Below are positions 28,595 through 36,612 of a stretch of 64,000 nucleotides of DNA, one piece after another. The first letter of the stretch is position 1. The number at the start of each line of letters is the position of its first letter. The notes beneath the pieces are model-generated. The model had not been told where the DNA came from. It searched no databases and worked only from the letters and a program-made list of their open reading frames with translations. The stretch is from Candidatus Mycolicibacterium alkanivorans. GTDB taxonomy: Bacteria; Actinomycetota; Actinomycetes; Mycobacteriales; Mycobacteriaceae. The stretch spans positions 496,001 through 560,000 of the forward strand of contig NZ_JAIVFL010000001.1 in assembly GCF_022760805.1 (NCBI RefSeq), read 5' to 3'. The translations under genes and the position numbers were made by a program.

Positions 28595-30217
28595 GTGAAT
28601 AAGCGCACACCGCCCGCCAAACGCCCTGGAAAAAACTCGACCACACCGCTGTTCGACGTCACGGCCCAACCACCCGACGTTCGTGTCGACGACGCCGACG
28701 AGGGCAGCGATCCGGGGGTCGTGATGGAGGCGGTCCTGGGGGGTTTCGCCCAGATCACCGATCCGGTGGAGGCCGAAGTCCTCGGCTCGACGATCCTTGG
28801 TGCCATCGGTTTGCTCGGCGCGGATGTGGCTGCAGTCGCCGCGTCCGAGCTGGTCTCGGTCATCGAGGCAGGGGGCAACCCGCCAGCGGCCGGGATGCTC
28901 GCCGTGCTCGCCACGCTCGACGAAGGGCCAGTCGGCGAGTCCGCCACCGCGGGGCTGGACCGGCTGCGGGCACGCGGTGTGGCCGCTCCCGAGTGGACGG
29001 CAGCGCTGTCGGCTCCGGTGAGCGCGCGTGATTGTGTCGAACTGAGCGCAGACGACCAGACGCTGGTGCTTGCCGCCCGCTTCGACCGCGCGGGCGCGGG
29101 GCACGCGGTGATGATTCTGGTCGACCCCCAAGATTGCGGGGAGGCGGCCGAGATCATGCTGCTGGACTGCGTCGATTTGACGGAAGCACTCGCCGGGCTG
29201 CACCGGTCCGCTAAACGGGACAAGGTCCGGCTCACCACGACGGATATCGATCCGGCTGAATTTCGGTGGCGGGCCGAAGCCGCGATGGACGCGCGCGACT
29301 ATCACGACCGAGATGACCAGTACGATCCGTTCGACTCGGACGACGTCGCCGACGTAGATGATCTGTTCGACAACGCGAGTTTTTTCGATGACGACGATCT
29401 CGATGACGAGGACGGTCCGGGGTACCGCGCTCTCGCGCCGTTGCTGCGGGCCAGACTGCGGGCGCTGCCGCTGTCGACGAAACCGAAGCCGCCGCACGGC
29501 GAGGGTGATGAGTTCGAGATGACCGGCCTGCTGGCAGCGCTGGATCGGCTTGCGGCGCTACCCGGGGTGTTCGGCGGGCCGGCTGCGGCCGTCCCGGTGA
29601 AGTCGAGCCCCAAACTGCCCGCCAAGCGCAAGACGAGGGACGGGCCGGCCCCTGTTCTGCAGTTACGCGTCGACCTACGCGGAAGTAAGCCACCGATCTG
29701 GCGGCGCCTACAGGTTCGCGGCGATATCGTGCTGCGCGAGTTGCACACGGTGTTGCAGGTAGCGTTCGACTGGCATTCCACGCACATGTACGCCTTCGAC
29801 ACCGCTTACGGTCAATTCGGTATTCCCGATCCCGAGCTGGGATTGGCATCTGATGCCAAGGTCACCCTCGAACAAGTCGCCGCCGGCCCCAAGACGAAAC
29901 TCACCTACACCTACGACTTCGGCGACGACTGGGAACACCTGATCACCGTGGAGGACACCATGCCGTCCGAGGATGCCTCGATCTACCCGAGGTGTGTCGG
30001 CGGGCGTCGGAAAGCTCCACCGGAAGATTGCGGCGGCATCTGGGGGTATCAGGAGCTGCTGGAGATCCTCGATAACCCCGCCCACGAAGAACACCAAGAC
30101 CGACTGGAATGGCTCGGCCTCGATCGACCCGACCAACACGACCCGGCGCACTTCGACATCGACGAGGTCAACGGCGCATTCACCGCGCTTTTCCAGAATT
30201 CGAGACGCCGGAAGTAG
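28595..30217 (+). CDS. Plasmid pRiA4b ORF-3 / IS1096 TnpR-like family protein
   Basis: This is a 540-residue cytoplasmic protein. The N-terminal about 200 residues are helical and unassigned. An acidic stretch (DSDDVADVDDLFDN, FFDDDDLDDEDG) follows at about 245-270. The C-terminal 190 residues form the pRiA4b ORF-3 domain: LQLRVDLRGSKPPIWRRLQV, DWHSTHMYAF, YTYDFGDDWEHLITVE and the end PAHFDIDEVNGAF. Such proteins accompany some mobile elements, but no transposase or inverted repeats flank this copy. The function is unknown. Confidence 0.82.
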   Translation: MNKRTPPAKRPGKNSTTPLFDVTAQPPDVRVDDADEGSDPGVVMEAVLGGFAQITDPVEAEVLGSTILGAIGLLGADVAAVAASELVSVIEAGGNPPAAGMLAVLATLDEGPVGESATAGLDRLRARGVAAPEWTAALSAPVSARDCVELSADDQTLVLAARFDRAGAGHAVMILVDPQDCGEAAEIMLLDCVDLTEALAGLHRSAKRDKVRLTTTDIDPAEFRWRAEAAMDARDYHDRDDQYDPFDSDDVADVDDLFDNASFFDDDDLDDEDGPGYRALAPLLRARLRALPLSTKPKPPHGEGDEFEMTGLLAALDRLAALPGVFGGPAAAVPVKSSPKLPAKRKTRDGPAPVLQLRVDLRGSKPPIWRRLQVRGDIVLRELHTVLQVAFDWHSTHMYAFDTAYGQFGIPDPELGLASDAKVTLEQVAAGPKTKLTYTYDFGDDWEHLITVEDTMPSEDASIYPRCVGGRRKAPPEDCGGIWGYQELLEILDNPAHEEHQDRLEWLGLDRPDQHDPAHFDIDEVNGAFTALFQNSRRRK

Positions 30218-30598
30218 GCATCACGACGGGCGGGTCGCCAGACAACGATCCATTATTCGGGATGCCCGTGAGGAGATCGGGCAGACCGACCTGTCCATCG
30301 GTTGGGCCAAACAGGCCACCGACTTATCGAGCCGAAGTCATGACCGCACTCGCGGCACATCCCCGTGAGGCCGTGATGTTCGCCCGCACCCTTAAACTCA
30401 ACGTTGAGTTCGCCAAAATCTCGCGCACTCGCTGGCCCTCGCCGACGACCCGACATGGAGCGAACTGGCCAAGGACTACGAGAAGGTCTCTTGGACAGGG
30501 GCGTCGACAAGCGTGCCGCTCATCTTCTCTGCCACCGCGTTAGCGCCACGCGCGTGGAGCAGGGCGCCCTCACGATCGTGGCTGGGGCGTCTGCGCTA
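30218..30598. other. Gene-less stretch with degraded coding character
   Basis: Codon-like stretches in all three plus frames (for example REEIGQTDLSIGWAKQA, then TALAAHPREAVMFARTLKLN, then SLALADDPTWSELAKDYEKV) follow one another with shifts between them. This suggests one lost gene with frameshifts. I cannot assign a family. No promoter or RNA gene was recognised. Confidence 0.4.
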
Positions 30599-31960
30599 CT
30601 ACCCGCCGAAGAGCAGATACAACCCGCCGCAGGTGTACATCACCATGGTCAGGAGTAGCGCGAACTGGCCGGTGAGCTGATGCCGCTTCGGCAGAACCCG
30701 AAGTGAACGGTCGTGGGCGGCCAGAACGCCGAGGATGTGCCCGACGATCACGAACGTCACTTTCAGGGCCGCCAATAGTGTTGGGTGGGTGGACAGAACG
30801 TAGGCGACGTCGCGGTCGTCCAACCCCAGCGGATTCCACCCCTTGTCCAGCGGGTCCATCAGCAGCATGGCCGCTGACTGACCTTTCTCCACAAGATATG
30901 TCAAATAGTGCGCGAAGATGTATCCGACGATGATCGGTGTCAACGAGGGCACTAAAAGACCGGGCAGTTTCGCCCGCTCAGACCGGGGCAACTGCGGCAC
31001 CGCCCGGCAGGCAAGGGTAAATGTCGCCGCGATAAACAGAACCATCAACAGCAGGCCCAGGCTGCGCACCGCCGTCGCCGTCCAACCCCCTAACGGCTCT
31101 CCCGCAGACGCGCTGTCGACGAAGTTTCGCCATCGGGGCTGCGACGAGAAACTGTCAAAAGCAGTCGACCCCAATAAAACTGCAGCAAGCGCGACCGAGC
31201 CCGCGCCGACTGGTGTCGCCTGGAGGTTGTTTAACGGCCACCGCAGGACGTAGGCGGCCCGCTCCGGTCCTGGCCCTACCGGCGATAATTTGCCGACCAG
31301 GGCGCTGTACACCTCGAAGGGATCGGCATGTTCACACCATCGTGTTCCACACACGATAGTGCCAACGATGGTGGTCACCAGGTACACCAACGACCACGTC
31401 AACACCGCTGCGACTGACCCTGGATTCGGCGATGCCAATTCAAGCCAAACGAACGCGAACAACCCAATGGCCGCCGGCCAGTATCCGAGTTTCTCGGGGT
31501 AGGTCACCCATGCGTGCTCGCGCCGCTGACCCGTTACCAGACACGCGAGCTGTTGTATCGCGCGCGCCGGTGAGATGAGCTTCCACACCGGACCGAACAC
31601 CACCGACGCAGCTACTAGTCCCACCCACAGCAAGGTGTAGAAGGTAGCCGGCAAGGCGTTGTGCGAAGTCCGCGGCGGCCCCAACGCTCCGGCGAGCAAC
31701 ACCCACACCGTCAGGACGAGTCCAGCAGCGGCCCCCGCACGCCGCATCAGAGGCGCGGCGACGCATGTGTTGACCCAGCTGGGCAGCGGCAACCCTTGCG
31801 TGTCAGCCCGCAAGCGTGGTGTGCGCCAAGCGAACACGAGCACTCCGAAGGAGATGCTGAGCGCCCAGGCCGCAGCCACCAACGCATAGGCCAGCGGAAC
31901 GGGCAGGTCGGCGCTTCCGCCCAACCCGTGGGCAAGAACCTGAACCGAAGGCTCGGTCAA
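30599..31960 (-). CDS. Polytopic membrane protein next to the hmo locus (annotated elsewhere as fenitrothion-hydrolase-like)
   Basis: This 453-residue membrane protein has about eleven hydrophobic helices. The predicted start is a TTG overlapping the stop of the lipoprotein gene (TTGA); the longer frame upstream lies within that gene. The N-terminus has AHGLGGSADLPVPLAYALVA, a pattern I know from membrane proteins annotated as fenitrothion hydrolases, although the real role of that family is unclear. Conserved His/Cys residues occur between helices (VCGTRWCEHADPFEVYSALV; IFAHYLTYLVEKGQ). The pair may be an accessory to the copper monooxygenase, for example in metal handling. This is inference. 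Confidence 0.7.
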   Translation of the reverse strand: MTEPSVQVLAHGLGGSADLPVPLAYALVAAAWALSISFGVLVFAWRTPRLRADTQGLPLPSWVNTCVAAPLMRRAGAAAGLVLTVWVLLAGALGPPRTSHNALPATFYTLLWVGLVAASVVFGPVWKLISPARAIQQLACLVTGQRREHAWVTYPEKLGYWPAAIGLFAFVWLELASPNPGSVAAVLTWSLVYLVTTIVGTIVCGTRWCEHADPFEVYSALVGKLSPVGPGPERAAYVLRWPLNNLQATPVGAGSVALAAVLLGSTAFDSFSSQPRWRNFVDSASAGEPLGGWTATAVRSLGLLLMVLFIAATFTLACRAVPQLPRSERAKLPGLLVPSLTPIIVGYIFAHYLTYLVEKGQSAAMLLMDPLDKGWNPLGLDDRDVAYVLSTHPTLLAALKVTFVIVGHILGVLAAHDRSLRVLPKRHQLTGQFALLLTMVMYTCGGLYLLFGG

Positions 31961-32424
31961 CGGACGATCAGGGTGGCTACGGTCTTGTCGGCTTGATGCA
32001 ATTCGATCGCAACTTGTCCCGGCACGGCCACACTGAAGGTGAATACCTGCCCTGATCTTGGCCGCACCTCGTATTCGTGTTCGGGCACCGAATGAACATG
32101 AAGCTCCTCGTCGACGTCGCTGTCGACGCGCAAGGTGATCGGCTGGCCAACGGTAGCGTCGAACTGAGCATTCAGCGGTGTGACGGCTCCGCCGTGGATT
32201 TGGATCGGAATTTCCAGAGCCGCGGCGCCGGGTTGCGCTGACGCCGTCGGCGACGGTGCAGGGCTCAACGAGGTCGTTTCCGCTTGACGGCTTGTCGATG
32301 CCGCCGAGGCTGGCTGCGGTGTCGTCGATGTCGTTGAGTTGCTCTGCGACGAGCACGCGATCAACGTCAACCCGAGCGCGGGAACCGCCAGCGCCGCGCT
32401 AATTTGCTTCAGGGTGTTTGACAT
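31957..32424 (-). CDS. Exported lipoprotein with cupredoxin-like domain
   Basis: This 155-residue protein has a lipobox (ALGLTLIACSS, Cys about residue 24), a long Ser/Thr/Pro/Ala linker and a C-terminal beta domain of about 90 residues. That domain reads DATVGQPITLRVDSDVDEEL then HVHSVPEHEYEV and ends ATLIVR. The His cluster (HVHSVPEHE) could bind metal, but the Cys/Met of blue copper proteins is absent. It starts at ATG 32424 behind TAGGAG and is translationally coupled to the membrane protein downstream. Its location suggests a role with the monooxygenase. Confidence 0.75.
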   Translation of the reverse strand: MSNTLKQISAALAVPALGLTLIACSSQSNSTTSTTPQPASAASTSRQAETTSLSPAPSPTASAQPGAAALEIPIQIHGGAVTPLNAQFDATVGQPITLRVDSDVDEELHVHSVPEHEYEVRPRSGQVFTFSVAVPGQVAIELHQADKTVATLIVR

Positions 32425-32850
32425 CTACATCTCCTAATTTGGGTTGCTCAGCATCGATCGACATGCGCCGACAGTCACGGAATCCAGCGCCCAACAATAG
32501 TCGGACAACTCACCCGCCCAGTTCCCAATCGCGAAAATGTTGTTCGGATTTGTGCCGCCGTGAGCCAATGGTTCGCCAACCTACGCCGTGGGCAAGCCCG
32601 GATACTCGTCGTCGGCGGGCGCGCCGATGCAGGAAGGTGCAACGGTTTTCAGCGATCGTGTCCATGACTGAGCGATCTCCGGGCGGATCGTGTGTCCGGT
32701 GAATTCGCTTTCGCTGTTTAGTCTGTTGTTTGCAACCGCGTCTTCCTAAACGCGCTCCGATTCACACCGGCGTCGGTGGGGTGTGCGTCCTAGCATTGGT
32801 GCACTCATCTCTGCGGCCGTGACGACGGTGGATCGTGCCCAGCGATCAGG
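32425..32850. promoter_or_regulatory. Intergenic region before the lipoprotein gene; possible shared motif
   Basis: No gene is recognisable in this 426-bp stretch. It should contain the promoter for the lipoprotein pair. A 13-bp sequence at 32495-32507 (CAATAGTCGGACA) matches, with one mismatch, the complement of 39924-39936 upstream of hmoC. A small inverted repeat AGGTC-AGTG-GACCT lies at the end of the acyl-CoA synthetase gene. Confidence 0.45.
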
Positions 32851-34383
32851 TCAGTGGACCTGACGATCGCCCGTCCAAAACGGTGCGCGCAGTTTGAACT
32901 TCTGTTTCTTGCCGGTGGCTGTGTAGGGGATGTCGGCGCGGAAGATGACTTTCTTGGGTGCTTTGTAATGAGCCATTTTAGTTTTGGCGAACTCGACGAT
33001 TTCGCTTTCGACGAGGGCTTCGCCGTTTCGCGCGACGACTATTGCGGTCACGAGTTCCCCCCACTTGTCGTCGGGTGTTGCGATCACCGCTACGTCGGCG
33101 ATGGCGGGGTGACCGAGAAGAACGTCCTCGACCTCGATCGAGCTGACGTTCTCTCCGCCAGAGATAATCACGTCCTTCTTCCGGTCGGTGATGGTCAAGT
33201 ATCCGTCGGCACCGAGGACGCCGCCGTCACCGGTGTGGAACCATCCCGATTCGATTGCCGCGTCGGTCTCTTCCTTCTTGTTCCAGTACTCGGTCATCAC
33301 GGTGTTCGACGCGACCAGAACTTCGCCCTCGTCGTCGACTCGCAGTGACGTGCCAAGCGAGGGCACACCGGCGCGACTCAGGTTTTTCGCCCGGTCTTCT
33401 GGCGAGAGGCCTTCGTATTCACGCCGGGGCCTGTTCACTGTCAACAGTGGAGCCGTTTCGCTGAGGCCGTAGATCTGGTTGAACTGCCAGCCGAGATCTT
33501 GCTCGATGCGAGCGATGGTCAGCGACGGTGGGGGTGCGCCCGCGCACACGATGCGCACCCGGTCACGCCCCGGAATATCACCGGGCCAGTCCTGCGCGGC
33601 GTCGAGCACCATGTTCCAAACTGTCGGCGCTCCGCACATGATCGAGACCCCGTGAGTGTCGACCCGTCGGAGGATCTCCGCGCCATCGACCTTCCGGAGT
33701 ATTACCTGCTCGACACCCAATCCCGTACTGGTATAGGGCATTCCCCAGCCGTTGCAATGGAACATGGGCAGCACGTGCATAAGCACGTCGCCGTCGCCCA
33801 GTTGCATGTGCATGCCGAACGTGACGGCGTTGACCCAGACGTTCCGGTGCGTCAGACAGGCGCCCTTGGGCCTGCCCGTCGTCCCGCTGGTGTAGTTCAG
33901 GGTGGCGTAGGCGTCCTCGTCCGGGTGAGACCATGGCGGGGGCTCGTGGTCGAAGTCAAGCAATATTTGGTCGGATTCTTCACCGAGGACGAGGCGATGA
34001 GGCGCGGACACGTCGGCGAGCAGAGCGTCGAGCTCGGGATCGACCAGCAGCAGGTCGGCTCCGCTGTCGTCAACGATATAGGAGACCTCGCCTGGCTGCA
34101 GCCGGAAGTTAATGGGCACAAGAATGCGGCCAGCCGATGGCACGGCCAGGAGCAGCTCCAGCAAGCGGGCCGAGTTGTGGCTGACGACGGCGACCCGGCC
34201 GCCCTCGGAAACGTCCAGGCGATGTAGGCCCGCCTGGATCGCTCTGGCCCGGACGGCCAATTGCCTGTAGGTCAACTCGCCGAGGCTGCACGGCGCCAAC
34301 GGTTCGTCGGTGATAGCAGTCCGGTCGCCGTAGACGCGTTCCGCGCGGTCGAGGAAGTTGTTGGTGGTCAGAGGGATTCGCAT
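32851..34383 (-). CDS. Acyl-CoA synthetase (AMP-forming)
   Basis: This 510-residue adenylate-forming ligase activates a carboxylic acid to its CoA ester. Visible motifs are the P-loop-like LNYTSGTTGRPKGACLTHRN, QIYGLSETAPLLTVN, the hinge GWFHTGDGGVLGADGYLTIT, DRKKDVIISGGENVSSIEVE and the C-terminal catalytic Lys in YTATGKKQKFKLR. The ATG at 34383 would lie 9 bp after the stop of the small hmo gene if the IS4 element were absent, with AGAGGCGAAG as ribosome site. A natural role is activating the fatty acid formed by oxidation of short-chain hydrocarbons. Confidence 0.9.
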   Translation of the reverse strand: MRIPLTTNNFLDRAERVYGDRTAITDEPLAPCSLGELTYRQLAVRARAIQAGLHRLDVSEGGRVAVVSHNSARLLELLLAVPSAGRILVPINFRLQPGEVSYIVDDSGADLLLVDPELDALLADVSAPHRLVLGEESDQILLDFDHEPPPWSHPDEDAYATLNYTSGTTGRPKGACLTHRNVWVNAVTFGMHMQLGDGDVLMHVLPMFHCNGWGMPYTSTGLGVEQVILRKVDGAEILRRVDTHGVSIMCGAPTVWNMVLDAAQDWPGDIPGRDRVRIVCAGAPPPSLTIARIEQDLGWQFNQIYGLSETAPLLTVNRPRREYEGLSPEDRAKNLSRAGVPSLGTSLRVDDEGEVLVASNTVMTEYWNKKEETDAAIESGWFHTGDGGVLGADGYLTITDRKKDVIISGGENVSSIEVEDVLLGHPAIADVAVIATPDDKWGELVTAIVVARNGEALVESEIVEFAKTKMAHYKAPKKVIFRADIPYTATGKKQKFKLRAPFWTGDRQVH

Positions 34384-34399
34384 TCTTCGCCTCTAGCCC

Positions 34400-35904
34400 C
34401 AATGCCGCTCAGTTAAGGGTGTGACTGTTGGGTCAAGTGTGACGGGTGCGGCGTGTCGGGGAGTTGGGGCAGCGGAACTCCCGGTATGGATGGATTGTCC
34501 GACCAAAGACACCATCTCACCTGGGAGTTCCGCTGTCTGTTCAGTCTGTCATTCGTGGTTCGGTGGTGGTTGGTGCGGGTCGGTTCGCGCCCGGTCACCT
34601 CGGTGGGTTGACCCAGATCGTCCCGTTCGAGATGGTCGATGCGGTGCTGGAATCGACCCGGACGGTGCAGGCCAGGGTGCGGGCGTTGCCGTCGCGGGTG
34701 GTGGTGTACCTGCTGCTGGCGGCGGCGCTGTTCGCCGAGCTCGGCTACGGCCAGGTGTGGGCTCGGATGACCGCGGGCCTGGACGGGATCGACGTCGCCG
34801 ATCCGGTGTCCTCGGCGTTGGCGCAGGCCCGTCGCCGCATCGGTGTCAAGCCGCTGCGGGAGCTGTTCGACCTGGTCCGCGGTCCGGCCGCCGGTGCGGC
34901 GCGATGGCGGGGCCTGCTGGTATGCGCGATCGACGGCACGTCGATGTTCACCCCCGACACCGCGTCGAATCTGGCCGCGTTCGGCCGGGTCGGCGGCGGC
35001 AACGGCCCGTCGGGGTATCCGATGCTGCGGATGCTGACCGTGGTCGCGTGCGGCACCCGCACCGTACTGGGTGCCGTCTTCGGCACCTTGAGCGTGGGCG
35101 AAACCAACTATGCACCAAAGCTTCTGGGCTGCCTCCGCCAGGGCATGCTGCTGCTCGCCGACCGTAACTTCGCCGCCGCGGGCCTGATCGAGCAGGTCGC
35201 CGCCACGGGCGCTGACCTGCTGTTCCGCGCCAAGACCAACCGCAAACTCCCCGTGATCGGCCACTGCGGTGACGGCTCGTGGCTGTCGCGGATTGACACG
35301 ACGACCGTGCGGGTGATCGACGCCCAGGTCGCCGTGCGACTCGCCGGGGGCCCACGTCGCAGCGAGCGCTACCTGCTGATCACCACCCTCACCGACCACC
35401 GGCGATACCCCGCCACCGAACTGGTCGCCCTCTATCACCAGCGGTGGGAGATCGAAACCTCCTACCTGGAACTGAAATCCACCATCCTCGGCGGCCGGGT
35501 GCTGCGCGCCCGCACACCCGACGGGATCGCCCAGGAGATCTATGCCCTGCTGGTCACCTACCAAGCGCTGCGCATCGCGATATCCGATGCCACCGCCACC
35601 GCCGCCGCCACCACTGACCGCGCGGGCTTCAGCATCGCGCTCAACACCGCCCGTGACCAGGTCATCCAGGCCGCCGGCGTCATCGCCGACACCACTATCG
35701 ACCTCATCGGCAAGATCGGCCACGCCGTGCTCGATCACCTGCTCCCGGCCCACCGCCGCAGAACCAGTCCCCGCGTCGTCAAACGCGCCATCTCCAAACA
35801 CCGCGCCAAAGGCGACATCGACCGCAACAGCTACAAGATCACCGTCGACGTCACCATCAACGGCCAGTTGACAACCGGCCCATGACCTTAACTGAGCGGC
35901 ATTG
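34400..35904 (+). mobile_element. IS4-family insertion sequence (1505 bp) inside the hmo-acyl-CoA synthetase operon
   Basis: Perfect 19-bp inverted repeats, CAATGCCGCTCAGTTAAGG, mark both ends (34400 and the complement at 35904). The 10-bp duplication CCTCTAGCCC at 34390-34399 and 35905-35914 includes the stop codon of the small hmo gene on the minus strand. The preceding G is also shared, so 11 bp is possible. The transposase reads against the operon. The element is complete and looks recent. Confidence 0.95.
34446..35885 (+). CDS. IS4-family transposase
   Basis: This DDE transposase has up to 479 residues. An N-terminal IS4-type domain (VPFEMVDAVLESTRTVQARV) is followed by the catalytic core with CAIDGTSMFTPDT, LLADRNFAAAGLIEQVAATG and the YREK-type signature YHQRWEIETSYLELKSTILG. 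The true start may lie further downstream than 34446, because the first 30 residues look unlike the family. No disruption is seen. Confidence 0.92.
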   Translation: MRRVGELGQRNSRYGWIVRPKTPSHLGVPLSVQSVIRGSVVVGAGRFAPGHLGGLTQIVPFEMVDAVLESTRTVQARVRALPSRVVVYLLLAAALFAELGYGQVWARMTAGLDGIDVADPVSSALAQARRRIGVKPLRELFDLVRGPAAGAARWRGLLVCAIDGTSMFTPDTASNLAAFGRVGGGNGPSGYPMLRMLTVVACGTRTVLGAVFGTLSVGETNYAPKLLGCLRQGMLLLADRNFAAAGLIEQVAATGADLLFRAKTNRKLPVIGHCGDGSWLSRIDTTTVRVIDAQVAVRLAGGPRRSERYLLITTLTDHRRYPATELVALYHQRWEIETSYLELKSTILGGRVLRARTPDGIAQEIYALLVTYQALRIAISDATATAAATTDRAGFSIALNTARDQVIQAAGVIADTTIDLIGKIGHAVLDHLLPAHRRRTSPRVVKRAISKHRAKGDIDRNSYKITVDVTINGQLTTGP

Positions 35905-35907
35905 CCT

Positions 35908-36225
35908 CTAGCCCGCGGACCGGTGCGGCGACGAGCCGAGTGTCCTCGTCGGTGAATCGCAGGCTCCTGCATCGATGGACGCCAGTGTCACCTCGCCGCT
36001 TTCGACGGCCGACACGAAATCCCACATCTCGTCATGGAGGCTGACCTTGCCGAGTCCGATCTCTTCATCGAGCCCCTTGCCTGGCGACTTCAGAATGGAA
36101 ATGGCCAAGACCAAGGCCGGCATGGCGATGGCGAGCGAAATTACAACGATGCTCATGAGCAGGCTCGCCGTGCTCATTTCTCCGGTGTAGCCGCCCATAG
36201 CGGCAAACTGGCTAACGGAATTCAT
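35908..36225 (-). CDS. Small single-helix membrane protein, last gene of hmo cluster
   Basis: This 105-residue protein starts at ATG 36225 overlapping the preceding stop (ATGA), with GAAGGAGGAG as ribosome site. One long hydrophobic helix (STASLLMSIVVISLAIAMPA then LVLAISILK) is followed by a soluble acidic tail (SLHDEMWDFVSAVESGEVTL). Its TAG stop lies inside the target duplication of the IS4 element, so the insertion leaves the protein unchanged. I know no family for it; it may be an accessory subunit of the monooxygenase. Confidence 0.75.
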   Translation of the reverse strand: MNSVSQFAAMGGYTGEMSTASLLMSIVVISLAIAMPALVLAISILKSPGKGLDEEIGLGKVSLHDEMWDFVSAVESGEVTLASIDAGACDSPTRTLGSSPHRSAG

Positions 36226-36521
36226 AGCTCCTCCTTCGAGGCCCAGGGGTCAAAATGTGCTTTAGACCCAGCCGCATCGAGGTTCGTCGCTGAGTCCGTC
36301 GACACGTCGGCAACTAACAAGGTTCTGAATTCTGCGTCTTCGTCGTTGGATGTGTCCGAACCGCCGCCGCGGTTCGATTTGCGGATCACAAACAACAACA
36401 CCGCGGCCGGAAACAGAACAGCCAGTCCAATACCACTGCCGACTATCGCGATCTCGTCAGACGTCATTTGACCGCCGTGGGCCAAAATTGTCACTGTCGC
36501 GCTGGTGGCGGAGAGGTTCAT
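36222..36521 (-). CDS. Small membrane protein after hmoB (HmoD position)
   Basis: This protein of about 99 residues has one membrane helix, EIAIVGSGIGLAVLFPAAVL then LFVI, and a polar acidic C-terminal part. Its position after the B subunit is that of HmoD/BmoD in actinobacterial relatives, but I see no clear copper-binding Met/Cys motif, only AHGGQM before the helix. ATG 36521 is preferred; a GTG at 36608 in the same frame would extend it by 29 residues but would place the start inside a strong stem-loop. It overlaps the next gene by ATGA. Confidence 0.72.
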   Translation of the reverse strand: MNLSATSATVTILAHGGQMTSDEIAIVGSGIGLAVLFPAAVLLFVIRKSNRGGGSDTSNDEDAEFRTLLVADVSTDSATNLDAAGSKAHFDPWASKEEL

Positions 36522-36560
36522 GATCTGAGCGGTTCCCTTGGCGTGTGCGGATTGGGACGG

Positions 36561-36607
36561 TGGGGGCGCGACCCCGGGTTCTGATTTTCGCCCGGGCTGC
36601 GCCCCCA
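36561..36607 (-). terminator. Strong stem-loop between hmoB and hmoD
   Basis: The 18-base arm 36561-36578 (TGGGGGCGC then GACCCCGGG) pairs with 36591-36607 (CCCGGG then CTGCGCCCCCA) around a 12-nt loop. This gives about 15 G-C rich pairs with a small internal bulge, 6 bp after the hmoB stop. There is no T-run, so partial termination or mRNA stabilisation, as known for pmo/amo operons, is more likely than full termination. Confidence 0.65.
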
Positions 36608-36612
36608 CGCCC

